Assembly (NCBI GenBank): GCA_023055505.1
Contig: JALIRH010000026.1
Location: 8,943,591 to 9,007,590 of the forward strand
Length of the DNA stretch: 64,000 nt
DNA from: Callipepla californica brunnescens
Taxonomy: Eukaryota > Chordata > Aves > Galliformes > Odontophoridae
Direction of reading: 5' to 3'
The notes beneath the pieces are model-generated. The model saw nothing but the letters and a program-made list of their open reading frames with translations. It was not told the DNA's origin and did no database searches. Positions within the stretch are counted from its first letter, which is position 1; each line of letters opens with the position of its first letter. Shown here one piece after another: positions 13,201 to 27,014 of the stretch. Both the position numbers and the translations under genes were made by a program.

Positions 13201-16200
13201 TGTCCCTTAAGTTCTTTTTCCTAATAAAAATACAAGCTTTATTGTGCCAAGCTTAATGATTGTTGCACATTATTTCAGATTAAAGAAAAATTGTCTTTTG
13301 CCCTTTATTCTAAGCCTGATTGTTCAGAAGAGGGTAAGCCCATCTGTGCTTTTAACTTCATAAGGGCAGGTAAATCTCTTGTCAGATCATGAATCTATTC
13401 ATGAGCCATGGTTATTTTTAGTGTAGAATGCTCTGTATATTTCTTTTTTTTAATTTTATTTTAAATGAAATTGCAGCCATAACATAACCAAACGCCATCT
13501 CATAACAGTCGTACCACAGGAATTCTGGACAGTGCTTAATATTTAACTCTTAGTCAGAGCTCCGTGCTAAGTCTGAGCATTGGCTCTGCCTTGTGTTTGT
13601 GATGCTGTGGAGAAGGGAAGGAACACTTTTCTTTACTTCTGCTATGTTGGCTTTAATCTGAAAACACATAGCTTTGTGATGTAGGCATTGGAGCACTTTA
13701 TACAAGCTAAGATTTAGCCATCTGCATGCTTCTGTGAGTCGTACTTAGACCAGGAACAAATGCTAAACAGTAAGTATGTCCAAGTGTGCAAATCCTGTTT
13801 GTTAGTACCTCAAACTGAGTAAACTTCCTGAGGCTCATATTTATTAATGAGAGGAAATAAAGCTCCTCAGGGATGTGTCCAAACAAGTAAGAAAGAAATG
13901 TCTCAGATTTTGCAGCATTTAGTGCTTGAGAGAAGTGATTAATTCTGTGCAGTATTGCTGATGAAAGGAACAATTTCACCTTATTCTCTTACAGTTAGCC
14001 TTATTTTTCTCTATACAACATATAAGCCAAAATTTAGACTCAAGTGTGAGATCTCCAGTGGTGAAGAATGGAAACCAAGTGTTTGATTTGATATTCTCAG
14101 TGGAAGGTGTTTTGTTTCAATAGTTACGTAAGAAAATTTAATGGGGTGATTGCCTTGTGGGTTGGTGGAGGAAATTTTAAAATCACTTCTGGTAAAAGAG
14201 CACACTTACATGTTCATTTCCTCTTTGCTAGTGAGTCAGGTTGTTTTGGTACCTGAAGAGAGGATTTGAGCACAGTTACAGGTCTCTTGTCAAGGGATTC
14301 AGAAATAAGTCAGGAGAAGCAGTGTTTCACCTGTTTTGCATTATTTGGGATTAAGAAAATAGTACATAAAGGAGGGAAGCAGGAACATTTATCACGTTAG
14401 TGCTCTCATTGTATTAAGATCAGATGAAGAAAGCATTGAAGGGAGTTCAGAAGCTGAGGTGTCAGAGCACTGCTTGTAATGAATTAAGAGGTGAAGCAGG
14501 TAATGGGACATATTTACCATGAGCAGCATTAACTGTTCTGTTCTCAGATCAAACTGGCAAGTGCCTGCACTACTGGAATAAATGGTTGGTCACCCAGGTA
14601 AAGGTATCTTGTGGGCAGGGCGGGAAGGAAGAAAGGAAAAATAAGAGGGATTAAGAGCAAAATCCCAGAGTTAAGACTCCAAGAAATGAGGACAGTCGTT
14701 AGGCATACTGTCAAACTCTTGAGTGATATCCATGGCAGTCTAAATTCTGGGGTATTTTTCTTATATTCGCTGTCTGGTAATGTACTCTGTTCTTTTAAAA
14801 ATGGGTGAAAAATGTGTTTATGGTTTCTTTTAGGAAAGAAATTGTAGCTATGCATATGTTCTAAAATAGTTTCTGGAAACTTTGTAAACAAAAACATTGA
14901 AAGGCGAGACAAAACATTTTCAAGAGTTACAAACATCTGCCTTGATAGAATGATTTCTCTATTGCATTTGACGTGGGATGAAAATCGCAGAATAGTGTGG
15001 TAGTGGGGGAGTGGTGCCTAGTATTTACTTAACATTACGAACAGCAGGCTGCTGCAAAGCTCGTGGGGTAGAAGGCAGGAGCTGAGAAGTTCTCGTGTCA
15101 TTATACAGGAAGTCCCCAGGTATGGAGGGTGCCATGGGCTGAAATACATTATTTTGACATGACAGCTACCAGGTGTTCTCTCTCCATTTGTTTTCACACA
15201 CAAAAAATCTGAGGGTCTATCGCAAGTGAAGCAGAACTGATGCTGCCAGCATCTGATTTTTATTTAGAAAAGTAAATCCCAGCTGCTGTGTAGCTAAAGG
15301 TTAGATGGTTTGCTTCAAAACATAGTGGAGACTGTTGTTGTTTTCTTTACTATTTTTTTAAATATGCTGCATCTGCTCACTTCCAACAACAAATTTAAAG
15401 TTGTAGAAGAAATGTTTAGAATATACTTGAGATTAAAAAAATGCATTATGTTCGTGAAGTAAGTGTGTAGTGTAGTACTTTTAAGTATGTAAGATGTGGA
15501 TTTTTTCCCCTCCCAAGTCAACCTTTGTATGCTTCCTAGAACAGATAAATAGTTTTAAATGCCTTTTATTCCCTAATTTTGCAGCAAGTACACAGCTGAG
15601 TTTGAACTGGCTTTTAATAAGCATCATATGTAGAAAAGCTGTTGTACCCTGGTACGTTTTTTTTAAATGCTTACGACAGAGTGAATGCTTTAATGTAATT
15701 GATAATTTAATGCCTCGTTATAGTGCAGTGCCAGTCTAGCGTGCATATTCCTAGCTCTGCTGCGGGATTTTATCATGTATGTAGGAGAGGAGAAATTGGA
15801 TTACCTTATTTGAATCTAAACTTACTTTATTAGTGCCTTGTTTTAAAATTACCTGCTTTATGCAAACTGTGTAGTATAGTTCTCCTAGAATATATTTAAT
15901 GGCTTGCATTATTTTCTCTTTGGAAACCTTGCACACCTACACTTACATTTCTCATAAAATTGTGTCTGTCAGTTGATAAGGGTGTGATTATAAAACTTCC
16001 TCAAGGCTTTTTCTTTCTGTCTTTCAGCCGCATAAATTCCAGATTGTTTGCTATCTGTCCTGTGCTTTGATTTTTAGCATGCAAAGTAGGCTGTTTGTTT
16101 CTAGTGTAGAACTTATGCAATGCTAATGTGTGCACTGCTGCAATCTTCTACCCACTCTTCTCTACAGGCCAGTGGATGTGCTGAACCTTCTTTGTGATTC

Positions 16201-17164
16201 CAACTTCATTGGTAGGAGCCTCTTTTTCCAGAGTTATTGTATTTTTAGAGGGAAGTCAGGTAGTACCTTACTGCTTTACTTTACACCATTGCTGGAATGT
16301 TACAACTTCTAACTTTAGTGAAGAGTCTGTGACTCTTGCACTGTGGATTATCAGCTGCTTGGGGTTTTTTAATGATGAAATGATTTGATGTTTATTGTGG
16401 ATTTTGTTGTTCTTTATGATGCAGAAATCATGGAGTTTTCATTTAAGTGCCAGGTTACAGGACTGGGATGCATGGGGAGCAGTACACTTAAATCAAAATG
16501 CATGTGTAAGTAGTATCAGCAATGCCAAGGGCATACGGTCTCTGAAATGATGTGGTATGCTCTTCCCAGACATTGCTTGCGTTGCGCATTTTCTCATACT
16601 TGTGTAGAACAGAATCTACCAAAACCAGACACTTCCAGTACTGCTACTAAGCAAGTGCCACGAAGCTGACAAAATTTGGTCCTTGAGCCATTACAGAATT
16701 TATCCAAGAAATACTTTGCTTTCCAGTTTTAGTTTTAGAGATGTATAAATGCCTGCATATATACAATGTTGTGCAACAGTTTGCTTGAGACCTCTGTGTA
16801 GAGCAGTAGTAGAAGCCCAGGTAACTCCAGCTTATAGTAACACCTCATTTTCCAGTACCGAAGGGAAACAACCATCTCTAAAGCAAGATAGAATCACTCT
16901 GTGACTATATCTGCTGTTACACCCATGCTGAAGCAAGAAAATGAGGTAGTTTGATACCAAAACAAGAGTTGCATGAAGTTCTACATTTTGTATTTTTCTT
17001 TCTGTTACTGATATGGGCCCAAAGACTTAGTGGTTAATACTGCTTCCAATTCCAGTGTTTCAAAAGAATATAATTATGATTTTGACGTTCTGAAAGCTCT
17101 CAGAATATGGTAAGAGCTGTTAGATATTTTGCTTCACTCTTTCCAAAAAGAACTGCCAAACAAA
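7263..17164. other. long non-coding stretch with scattered homopolymers
   Basis: Nearly 10 kb with no assignable gene or transposable element. Low-complexity patches include a T run near 7452-7465, an A-rich CA-interrupted patch near 10099-10126, and A16 at 12973-12988. The longest ORF (14544-14936, minus, 130 codons) has no recognisable motif and is treated as chance. Confidence 0.5.
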
Positions 17165-17167
17165 CGC

Positions 17168-17205
<38 letters not shown>
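17165..17205. repeat. (CA)n microsatellite
   Basis: About 20 dinucleotide units with one or two CG interruptions at the 5' end. A likely length polymorphism. Confidence 0.95.
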
Positions 17206-17208
<3 letters not shown>

Positions 17209-19778
17209 AAAACAGCTGACAGATGATATTGCTGTGAATAAACAAGATTTTCAGAACAGTTAGATGTCTTGATTTTAAGTGACTGCCCATGGTAGAAGAT
17301 GATTAGTCTTTCGGAATTGCCATTATAATAGTTGTGTTTTAATTGTCATGTGCAAGAACAGTGAGCTGTCTTTATCCCTTCCCCGTTTCTTAGGCGGTGT
17401 GTATCTTTTTTGTTGCTGTTGTTTTGTTTCATAATGGAGATAATATAAATGGGCATAAAGCAAATGAAGCTGTTGTACAGAGCTGCTGTGGGGCTGATTG
17501 TCTCACAGACCATGAAGGGCAGCAGGGGTAATTAGCAGGAGACTTTTCCCTACTCTGTGAGGGACAAGAGGAGTGGCAGCCTTTTGGCTCCAACAAGATT
17601 GAGGAGCAGCAGTTGTCTCATTGCTCACCACTGTCACTGTGTATTTGTCACCTCCTTGGAGTGGTCTGCAGAGGCACACTCTACTCCCTTTACTCTGATT
17701 TTCATGGGCTCATACTGTTTTCACCATAAGCACTTGGCAAAGGGTGTCTAATTTTGGTTGTTGATAACTGTCTGATTCTAACTAGAAATTTAATAAAAGA
17801 TGGTAAATTATGATCGCCCAATACAACCTGTATTTAAATTTATTACAATAATTACATATGATTATTAAGTTATACCAGTGCATTTAAGAGAATCTGCATT
17901 TTACATATAGGTAGTTAAACATGGTAAATAATGTTGATTAGTCAGTGATTGAATAACAGGCATTAATTTCTAATACATCATCTACAAAAAGTGTGGTAGA
18001 GTAGTAGTTGTTAGTTACTCAGAAATATATGGGAGGTGTTACAACTATTAGAATTCAGATGTTGTATGAGAAAGACTTGGACAAATGTTTTCTAATGGAC
18101 TAAATCCTCCTCCACTGTGTTTTACATGTATTAAAGCTATCCCAGGACAGACTCTCCTGAAATTATTTTACTAAGCTAATTGTTTTGTAGACAATAACCC
18201 TGACCTTTACGTAAGCATTTTGTTGGTAAATTGAGTCTTAATTTAGTAAGTAGTCATTAAACTTGACTAAGGCTCCAAAAGATAGCTGCTGGATAGTCTT
18301 GTATAGCATGGGTATGTAGGGGGGTTTGACAGCGTTACTGGTACACTTTGGATTGAGATACCCACTATGGAAAGTTTGTGGTGTTACCATAAATTTCTGA
18401 GCACCTGTTTGAACTTGTTGTGATAAAATTATTCACATTTTTGAACATAAGACACTCCTGAGAAATACTATTTTTTTTTCCCTTCTGTGGTTCTGCATCC
18501 TATCTGTCCTGACTTGCAGAGTAGTAAATAGGTGGTAGAATAAGGAGATACAAATATGAGATGAAGGGAAGATGAATTTGTCGTGGGTAGATTGCCATCT
18601 GTTGATAATGTACCAGCCAACTATTTATACTGAAGAACATTTCTACCACAGTCTTGTTACTTTTTTGTGCATTTCTTCTAACGTGGGTTATTTTATTTGC
18701 TGCTGCAGACATAATATGGTACTAATCGAATTCTGTTTATCTAATTTATTAGTCCACAAGAATCTCAGGGAAGGAATGATGACAGGGTTTTCTTTAATAG
18801 ATGCAGTGCTTATTGACTTGGAACGTGCTGTTTTTAGTGTAATAGGAAAATGATAACTTAATCATATCTTATCATTTGTGTAGTAGAGTCAGGTCGATAT
18901 GCTCTTTTTGAGAGATCATTGCTGAATGTAATTGGTCGCAACAAACATGGAGTTCTGGGGAGGTGGCCATGTGTTGGCTTTTTCTATGATGTTGTTACTG
19001 GTTCCTGAAATGCAGAGCAAGTCTCTGTAGGACTTAAAGACATCTCCCAAATTTTCAGTAATCTCAGATCATTATGTATTGTAGGTACTGGTGAAACCTT
19101 TATGTCTTGTACCATAAATGAAATGAGAAGCCAGCAGTTTTAAATTAAAAACAAAGTTCCTTATTATGGGAGAGGTCCTTGTAATTCTTGGACATGTCAG
19201 TTTGAATTTCTGAGTTGCGTATGGATTTTCTGTGAGATTTTGTATATCTGGTGAATTTTGATGTTTTCTTATAAGCACGGAACATGCTCTTACCCTGCAG
19301 AGTTACTGCATCTGAGCTGTACGCAGCACCAGCAAGAACTAACACGTCTGCTTCTGAAGTGCATTACTGCGTTTTGATGTACCAGTGAGAGGTGAATAAG
19401 CTGAGGCAACCTAGTGCTGAATTACTTGAGAGAAGCAGGAAAGTGTCTCTTTTGACCATTTGCCCTTTCTCTTTTTTTTTTCTGTTACATTCTGCTTAAA
19501 GTAAAAAGGTTATTATGAGAATCCCCACTTAAGAATTTCCAGGTTGGTGATGAATCAAAGCACTAAGTTTCAACTCGCTAGTTTTATTTTTCAATTAAAT
19601 TAGCAAATACCTTAATTCTTTATTTCTGTTTGATTTTGGTGAATATTTGTTGGGGTTTTTTTTAATGTAACTTATGACACTTCTAACTTGCTGGAGATGA
19701 AAAGAAGAAGTAAAAACAGTGGTGAGAGCAGTGGAAGGGATTAGTTTTGAATTGCTCTGAAATTTGAAATAAAGATTT
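17206..19778. other. non-coding, no feature recognised
   Basis: AT-rich sequence with short ORFs only. Nothing was recognised. Confidence 0.5.
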
Positions 19779-19844
19779 GGTATTAGACCAGGGTTGTCCA
19801 GGAGTGGAAAGGGTATTAGACCAGGGTTGTCCAGGAGTGGAAAG
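19779..19844. repeat. perfect 33-bp tandem duplication
   Basis: Two identical 33-bp copies lie directly adjacent (19779-19811 and 19812-19844), beginning GGTATTAGACCAGGG. Being a multiple of three, the duplication leaves a minus-strand open frame intact and gives an 11-residue repeat. That ORF (19595-19960) has no other coding evidence. Perfect identity implies a recent duplication or an assembly artefact. Confidence 0.95.
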
Positions 19845-20026
19845 AAGCTGTAATTCTGCTGAGTAGCAGGTGTGTAAGACAGGAATATTATCCAAGCATG
19901 TTTTATACTCAGAATAATGCTAAATGTGTCTCTGGAATTGCAATGAATGTTAGAAGGCAAATAGGTGAAGAAGAGCTGGTTCTCAAGAACAGGCAGATTT
20001 GTAGAGTTGATTTATATACATGAGTG

Positions 20027-20052
<26 letters not shown>
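20027..20052. repeat. (TA)n microsatellite
   Basis: About 13 TA units flanked by TG/TA-rich sequence. Confidence 0.95.
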
Positions 20053-20057
<5 letters not shown>

Positions 20058-22204
20058 ATGTATATGTACCCCTTATTATGTCTGCGGTGTCTTAGGGCTG
20101 ACAGCCTCTAGTTACTCCCCAGTTTTGCAGTAATTTGAGACATTCAGGACATGTACTGCATTTTCTGTCCCTGTCATCCCCAGTCCTCCTTGGTTTTGCA
20201 TCTGACATTGAGATATAACCAGTTCAGTGGCTTGTGTCATTAAAGACCACTTTGTTTGGAACTAGAAGACAAAGATAGTAGGATAAAATCTTGCCTCTAG
20301 CAGGGTCATCAGAAAAATTCTCCTTGACTTCAGAAAAGCTGCCTTTTGTCTTAGATGTTTATGAATACTGGGAAGCTAAACAGAAAATAAACTCAAATGT
20401 GGAGCTGAACACTGGAAGATTACTCTCCCCTCATTTCTCTTGTGTGCCAGTGCCAGTTTGAATTGAGATTTTGTTTTCCTCTGTACACATTCCAGTTCTG
20501 AAAGCAGCTTCTTTAACTTGTCCTGCTTTTAATTGGAATATAAGGGTAGATAGAGGTGCATGCTTAGCAGACAAAGGTCTTCTCAAGTGTTTCTAAGTGG
20601 GGCATGTTGAAGTGTGAGATTTTAGGTTGTTGGTTTTTTTGTTGTTTTTTTTTTTTGTTATAGTCCTGTATTAAGTTCTTCCTGCTATCTCCTCCTATCT
20701 TAACTAAAACTAATTATTTGAAGGTTCATAGACTGCTGCTGCCAAATGGTCTCACAGTTTGTAACTGAGTACAGAAATGAAACAGAACACTAAACCTTGG
20801 GGATTCACCTGGCCTCCTTTGCAAGCCAGGCTGGTTCCCACAGTGTCAAATAGCAATTAAAGGAATTGAGGTTTGAAGGTGGTTCTGTAGAGGTCAAACT
20901 AAAAAGAATTTTCAATATTTTGAGTGCCATACCTTAGCATAGGAAAAGAGTATAAATACTAGTACATAAGATAACGTTGAAAAGTTTTCATCAGTATGTA
21001 CAAAGTGTTTGCTTATTTCTTAAGGGACATTTTAGTTAATACCCTTTTGTTACAGTTTCCTCAGGGTCTTGTTTGTACATTCCTGTGTGTACATGCTTAA
21101 TTTCATATCTGTTAGAAGGGGCTCCAAGATGAGAACCTTTCTACTTCGTTGAACAGGTAACGTATATGTTCTCATTAAATACACTAGGTTCATTTGCATT
21201 TATTCATTAATATTATCCATTTAATTATTTTCTGTTGTCTTCTGTCTGAAGATATAGAACCACCAAGTGCTGTCTGCAGTACTGAACTGCTACAGTGCAG
21301 CAGCAGCGTTCTCGATCCCTGTGAAGTAAAATAGCTTCAATTGGAGAGATTTAAGTTTTCTACTGCATCATGGGGAAGGGTTTGCTAATTAGAGCACCCT
21401 GTTGGGAGAATCAAATCCCTTGAGGAAAGTGTGAAAGTCATGCTGCTTTCTTATGTCCTGGGTGAATGTTTTAACAGCTGAACTTTTGGTTATGAATTCA
21501 TAGGGCTTAGGTTAAGACATCTCTCGTTCTGCTGTCTTATTAGGGAAAACTTTTGCTTTGCTCTGCACCCTGTCTATTGTGGATTCCTTTCAGTCATCCC
21601 TCCCACTTCTCACACCCAACAGAAAGTGATATGCTTACCTCAGTAGATTGTTCACAAGCACATGCATTCTCAAAGGCTCTTCTGAGCACTTACTGAGCAT
21701 GACTGTACTGTGAAGAAAGTACCTAAACATTTTCAGAAGCTTGTCCTCGTTACTTGAAAGGTGAAATTGAACTTGTCCGTTCTGTGCAGTCCTTTGCTAC
21801 AGCTTATAAAGGCTATCAAAAAGATCTGAAGTCATTCTTTAAGGTATTTTTCCTTGTTTAAATGTCACATCACTGTTGTTGATTTTTTTTTTTAAATCAT
21901 TAATTTGTTCTTGTTAACAGTGTAGATTTCAGATACCTTCTTGGTCAATTAATGAAGTGATGGAGTCATTTCATTTGAGAAATTAAAATCCAAATGGCTT
22001 TTTAAGTGTGTGAGTTGGAGAAAATAAATTTTAGACTTTCTAAGCTTATTGTGAGGATTACGTTCAGTTTCTATTCTGAGAACATCAATAGAATGAATCC
22101 TGGAAGGGACTCCATTTAAGCCAGAGCTGTGTAGAACAAATGAGTTTGTTGCATGTATTACTGTGGCTGAAATTGTCTTTAGGCACTACAGATTATCAAA
22201 GTTA

Positions 22205-22228
22205 GCCTTCTTCTCTGCCTTCTTCTCT
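22205..22228. repeat. 12-bp tandem duplication
   Basis: GCCTTCTTCTCT occurs twice in direct tandem, followed by a partial third unit (GCCT). Confidence 0.9.
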
Positions 22229-25200
22229 GCCTGCATATCCAGATCTCTTTCAGATAAGTTTAGAAACAAAAATCCAACATAAAGAGAGGAGCAGTCATCA
22301 GAAATGAGAGACCTGCCACCAGGAGCTGAAAAGGTTATCCTTTTAAGATTTATGCTGTTTATCTGGGCTGCATGCCAGCAAGCTATTACCCAAGTCCAAA
22401 ACAAGAAATAAACTAGAAGTTTTGGTGGAATTTAGCCATGCTACTTCTTAAATGTTCTTAGACTACAAGGAAAAATACAAGATATTTTGGAATATATACA
22501 TCTCCAGATTGCTGATTACCTGCCACTAAAGTAAGCAGGCCTTAGTGTAAGGGCCTTCATTTTCACAAATAAAGGAAATTAACTTTATTATTTAAGATAT
22601 TTTCTGGAAGACTGAGGTCATATTGGCTGATGTTTGTTTGTGCTGTTGTATTACTCTGTTCCTGCTCCTGTATTTCTGAAGGTAGATGAAATTATTTTAA
22701 AACAGGCTGTTGAAATCCGTGTCTGCTGTTGATGAACATAGCCCATAAACAAAACTGTGCTCTTAGGAAGAAAGCTCTTTTTTGAAAATTAGATTTGAAT
22801 TAGAAGTCTGATGTTATCATTTGCTTCATTCAGTGGATACTACAGATATTTTATCATTTCAGAAAGATTGTATTTTCTCTTGAACGTATTGCATTAACTT
22901 AAGTAGGGCAGTGAGTAGGAGTCCTAACTGAAGGAGAGAGCTCTGAACTTGTTTATCCTCTTTTGGGAATTTCTTCTGAATTATACGTGGCGTAGAACAA
23001 GGTCAGAATTTTGTATGGTAAGTGAACTACGGGATACTTGAACAGGGGAGAGAAAGAAGAAGAGAGATGAAGAGGATACCTGCTGAAGTGACTAATGATA
23101 ACATGGTGCGATCTTGCTTCAAAAGTGTAAAGGAAATCAGAGAGTAACGTTTAATGGAAAGGTTATTCATCGTGCCATACATGCTTTAATAGTTCCCATT
23201 TGCTCCACAGATCTCATTAACGGGAATAAGTGGTTGGATTTTAATTTTAAGTACTGTAGTGAGCAGTCTTACTTGCCAACAAATTTGGGGCTTCTTGAAA
23301 GAGTAATTGCTATGTTATGTTATGGTAGTTTGAAGGTATTGGACGTAAATAAGGATAAAAGTCAATAGGCTCAAAGGACAGTAGCTTAAAGGCAAACAGG
23401 AGTACTGTTGGGAAAATTCAAAAGCTTCTGGTAAAAATCTGTGCAAATTAAGCTTTTGAAGCATCTCTTGTGGGGAGGAAAAAAAAAATCGCAAACCAAC
23501 AATAAGATTTCTAACTTTTTGATGCCTAAATATGGAAGTTTTGGTCTGAGGTTGGAACAGCAGGGCTCATTCCAGTTAAAACTTTTAACTCATTGATTGA
23601 GTGGCATTTATTTTTGCAACAGGAAGAAGCAAGAACAGATGACCATCATATCGTTCAAATTTTCCACATTATGTTTTATTTAGCCTTTGACTCAGGTAGC
23701 CATAGATGATCCCTATGAAGTTTTATCTGTGCCATTACTTATCTTTTATTCTTCTCTGCCCCTGGAAACGTTTCAGTTGAGTTTTGCTCTTCATGCAAAG
23801 AATCAAGAGCGTTGAGAGCCAACCTCATTTCCTTTCTTTTTCCCTTTAGTTCTATTTTTTAATAGATTTACGACCCATGGCATTATGGTATGAACATGTT
23901 AAATTAAAAATAAATACCTGTTGTGCCAGTCTGCTGAATTGTCAACATCTTTCAAGACTTAATTGAATTTCCTAACATAAGATCTGTTTCACCATTTGAT
24001 ATGTTGGCATTTTCCTGCATAAGACAGTTTCTTGCTCTTTGGTCTTCTCATTGCCTCTCTTTCATTGTTTTACTTATCCTTTCAGGCTTCCATGAACTCC
24101 TTCATTGCTGTCCCTTCTTTCATTGGCCAAAAACTGTCTCCTGTTTGTCTCCTTTAAATTCTATCATATTGTCTTAACCTTATTGCCTTTTCCCTGTTCC
24201 ACTAGTTTCTACCTTTGTTGTTATTTTTTGGCCATGCTTTTCTGTTTATTTTTATCTGTGCTCCAGGCTGAGGGAAGCTGGAGTTCAGCAGTACAGTGAC
24301 AAGAACTTGCAGAAATCTATGCACTGAGGGAATGTGGGAGAGTGGTTTTTGGTTGTGGGTTTTTTGTTCATTTGATTTTGTTTTTGGTTTTTTCTTAGTC
24401 AGTGGCAGATAGAAAGTAGCTCTTCGCTTAATGCTGTGTCACTGCTGTGTGCTCAGCACTCCGGTAATATCTGTAATATCTTTTTATTAGATGGATTGAA
24501 GCAGTTGTTTGACAGAGAGTAGTGTACAACTAAGCTCAACAACTTTTTCTTTAAAGTAGGCTTTGGATTGGTAATGATTATAAAATCCAGGATCTTTGCA
24601 GAAAGATAACACCTCTAGCAATCTCAGCCCTGAGATGTTGGTTCAGAATTAACTCAGAGGGAAGTGTACCATCTGTTGCTAAAACCTAACACTAAGAGAT
24701 AAAGCAATTTCTAGCTTAAAGGGAAAATGTGGACCTGAAGTTAGCCAATTAAGGGAGGCAGGGAAAAAACTTAAAAATAGCTTCTGGTCCTTTGCTTCTG
24801 CCTGGTGCTTGCTGCCAGTGCAGACAGCAGAGAGAATTGACACTGCAGAGAAAATAAACTGTGCTGAACGTTCTGTCGAGTACCCAAAGTAAACAAATGA
24901 GAAAGGGCAAATACTGTGTCTTTGCTGTTTGATTTAGAATAACTGTACTATGCAATGCAAAGGCTCTTTTATGATGTTTGAACTGTTACTGCTTCTTCAG
25001 TGCTTGATAATCAAGACTCATTTCTGTGCCAAAAATGTGATAAGTAACTTACTTGACTAGACAAGACAGCTAATCAGCCAAGACGAGGATTCAGAATTCG
25101 TTGCTCTTGCTTATTTATGGTTTATCTCTAATACTTTTATCTATATGATATAGGAACCTGGAAACCAAACCGAATATGTTATAGCCAGCCTTGTTTTCAG

Positions 25201-26274
25201 TTCTGCTTAGAGGGAGGAAAAACACTGCAAAATTGGCAGAGTGAGAGCTAAAGGCCACTACTGCTTGAGATTAAATAGATTGCTCCAACTTGCTTTCCTA
25301 TGCCATATCTTCAGATATTGCAGTGATAAATCTGCTGTAACTGTGGGACCTGGATAAATGCAGATGTGACCTTTTGTTTACAGGGTATCAAGGGAAATCT
25401 TTATGAGACCACACAAGTGTTTCAAAAGGTTTAGAAACATTATGAGATGGTAAAATGTGTCCCCTGTGGATAATTTTGGCAGCGCAGATCTGACACTATT
25501 TCTCAATGAGCAGTGGCCTTTCTGTGGAGATTTGAACAAGCCATTTGGCAGTCATGTTTGAGAAGCAGTTTTGGATAATATAATTCAGGGGAAACTGAAC
25601 TGTGCTGTTTTAATTAAATGGGATTTTCATGTCATTAATATATTGACTTGAAAATATTTACGTATGTGTGTATCTGTATGTATAGATGTTTATGTCAGTG
25701 CAATGAAATATAAAGTAGAGAAATGACGTCTTTGTTTTAATAAGAAAATGGGTCAAATTCAGCTATTTTTTTATACCTCCTGTAATTTCCACTACATCTA
25801 AGTGTTCATTTATAATTAAAAGTGGGGACTTGATCAGCTTGATTAAAAGTCCAGATTGTGTTTTGATACTTAGGGTGTACCTACTGATGATACAAATAAG
25901 AACGACCTATTTAAGAGGCGAGTGGTGGATGTCAGGGTGTGGTGGTGGACATTACTTTGTGGATAGTTTTACATTTGAAAGCATTTCTTTGGAGCTTCTA
26001 AAAGGGAGTGCTCGAAAGTTCACTGGCTGTCATCCCTTCACAGTCTTCCTAAGCAACTAGAACTTGTAATGAACTGGTTGGGTTAACGTTTGACCTGCTC
26101 TTTTAATCTCACTGTTGGGTATCCATATAGCAAAAGAATATCCTCTTCCTCCTGTAAATTGGAGTGAGAGACCTTGTGAGAAGACGATCAGATTGGAGAG
26201 TGTTTAAGCAAACTGGACAGTCCACAAATTCTCATGTGATACACCTCTGAATGCTGAGAAATGTTTCCTGGTCG

Positions 26275-26560
26275 CTGTTAATTATCTTTGATCATGGCAT
26301 TTAGGAGAGTTGTTGGAAGATTGGAGGAGAGCAGGTTGTCACTTCTTTGTTAAGAAGGGCGGGAAAATAGTACGCAGGGAACCAGTTAGTCTCAACTCAA
26401 TCCCTGCGAAGTTGATAGAACAGTTCAGCTTAGAAACTGTTGCCAGGCAAGTGAAGGTCGAGGAGATGATTCAAAGCAGTCAGGAAGAGGAATTTTTGGT
26501 TGACCAACTTGATAACCTCTGGGATGACTAACCTGGCAGTGACCCAGCTGAAAAATAACT
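26275..26560 (+). mobile_element. CR1 LINE fragment: ORF2 reverse transcriptase remnant
   Basis: The plus-strand reading frame at 26310-26531 translates to a degraded stretch of the CR1 ORF2 reverse transcriptase. Visible landmarks, in order, are EDWRRA, a KKGGK basic patch, PVSLNSIPAKLIEQF, IQSSQ and VDQLDNL. They match the order and spacing of the N-terminal fingers region in CR1 RTs (known from the family). The segment ends before the catalytic YADD box, so this is an internal fragment of about 75 codons and inactive. It has diverged strongly, indicating an old insertion. CR1 is the dominant LINE of birds and reptiles, so this is one of the best clues to the organism. No target-site duplication is visible. 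Confidence 0.8.
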
Positions 26561-27014
26561 GCATAAACCCAACATATGCAGATTGAAGGAGAGCAGTGGG
26601 GCGATGCAGTATTCAATGTCATGACCTCTGTTTTAGTCAGCCTTTTATATCCAAGCTTACCAACTTTGAGTAATGCTTAGAATATTATTTTAATCACTCT
26701 GGATAATGAGGATATATTACCTGTCCTGTCAATTACAGGGATTCCGATCACCAGCACTTACTAGAGTTGTTCTCCAATTATTTTAATTATTAATTATTAA
26801 CTATTTTTGTTAATACAGAAATCAAGCCTTTACTTCATTATTAATTAAAAAAAACCATCTAGTATCTACTTAAACAGCTTTGGAAGTATGAAATAATTAT
26901 GACCAAGTTACTTAAAATCTGGCTGCAAAAGACCATGTAGGTCGGAGAGGGATTGCAAGCATCTCTTCAGGGTTACAAACCTGCGTTTAGGTAGTCTCTG
27001 GTGTGTTTAGGACT
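26561..27014. other. non-coding, AT-rich
   Basis: Contains a TAAT-rich low-complexity patch near 26778-26802. No gene was recognised. Confidence 0.55.

Larger units (their letters stand above)
19845..26274. other. long non-coding stretch
   Basis: No gene recognised. It contains the small tandem repeats listed separately (20027-20052 and 22205-22228) and several T-rich patches (for example about 20631-20657 and 21883-21894). A phrase at about 22092-22120 weakly resembles a CR1 tail but was not called. Confidence 0.5.

Noticed and set aside
14544..14936. 130-codon minus-strand ORF
   Set aside because: No recognisable motif, splice context or coding-like codon pattern; expected by chance in 64 kb of six-frame AT-rich sequence.
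19595..19960. 121-codon minus-strand ORF with an 11-residue repeat
   Set aside because: The repeat comes from the 33-bp DNA duplication; the rest is low-quality sequence with no domain.
22092..22130. CR1-like phrase (TCCTGGAAGGGACTCC)
   Set aside because: Too short and too diverged to separate from chance.
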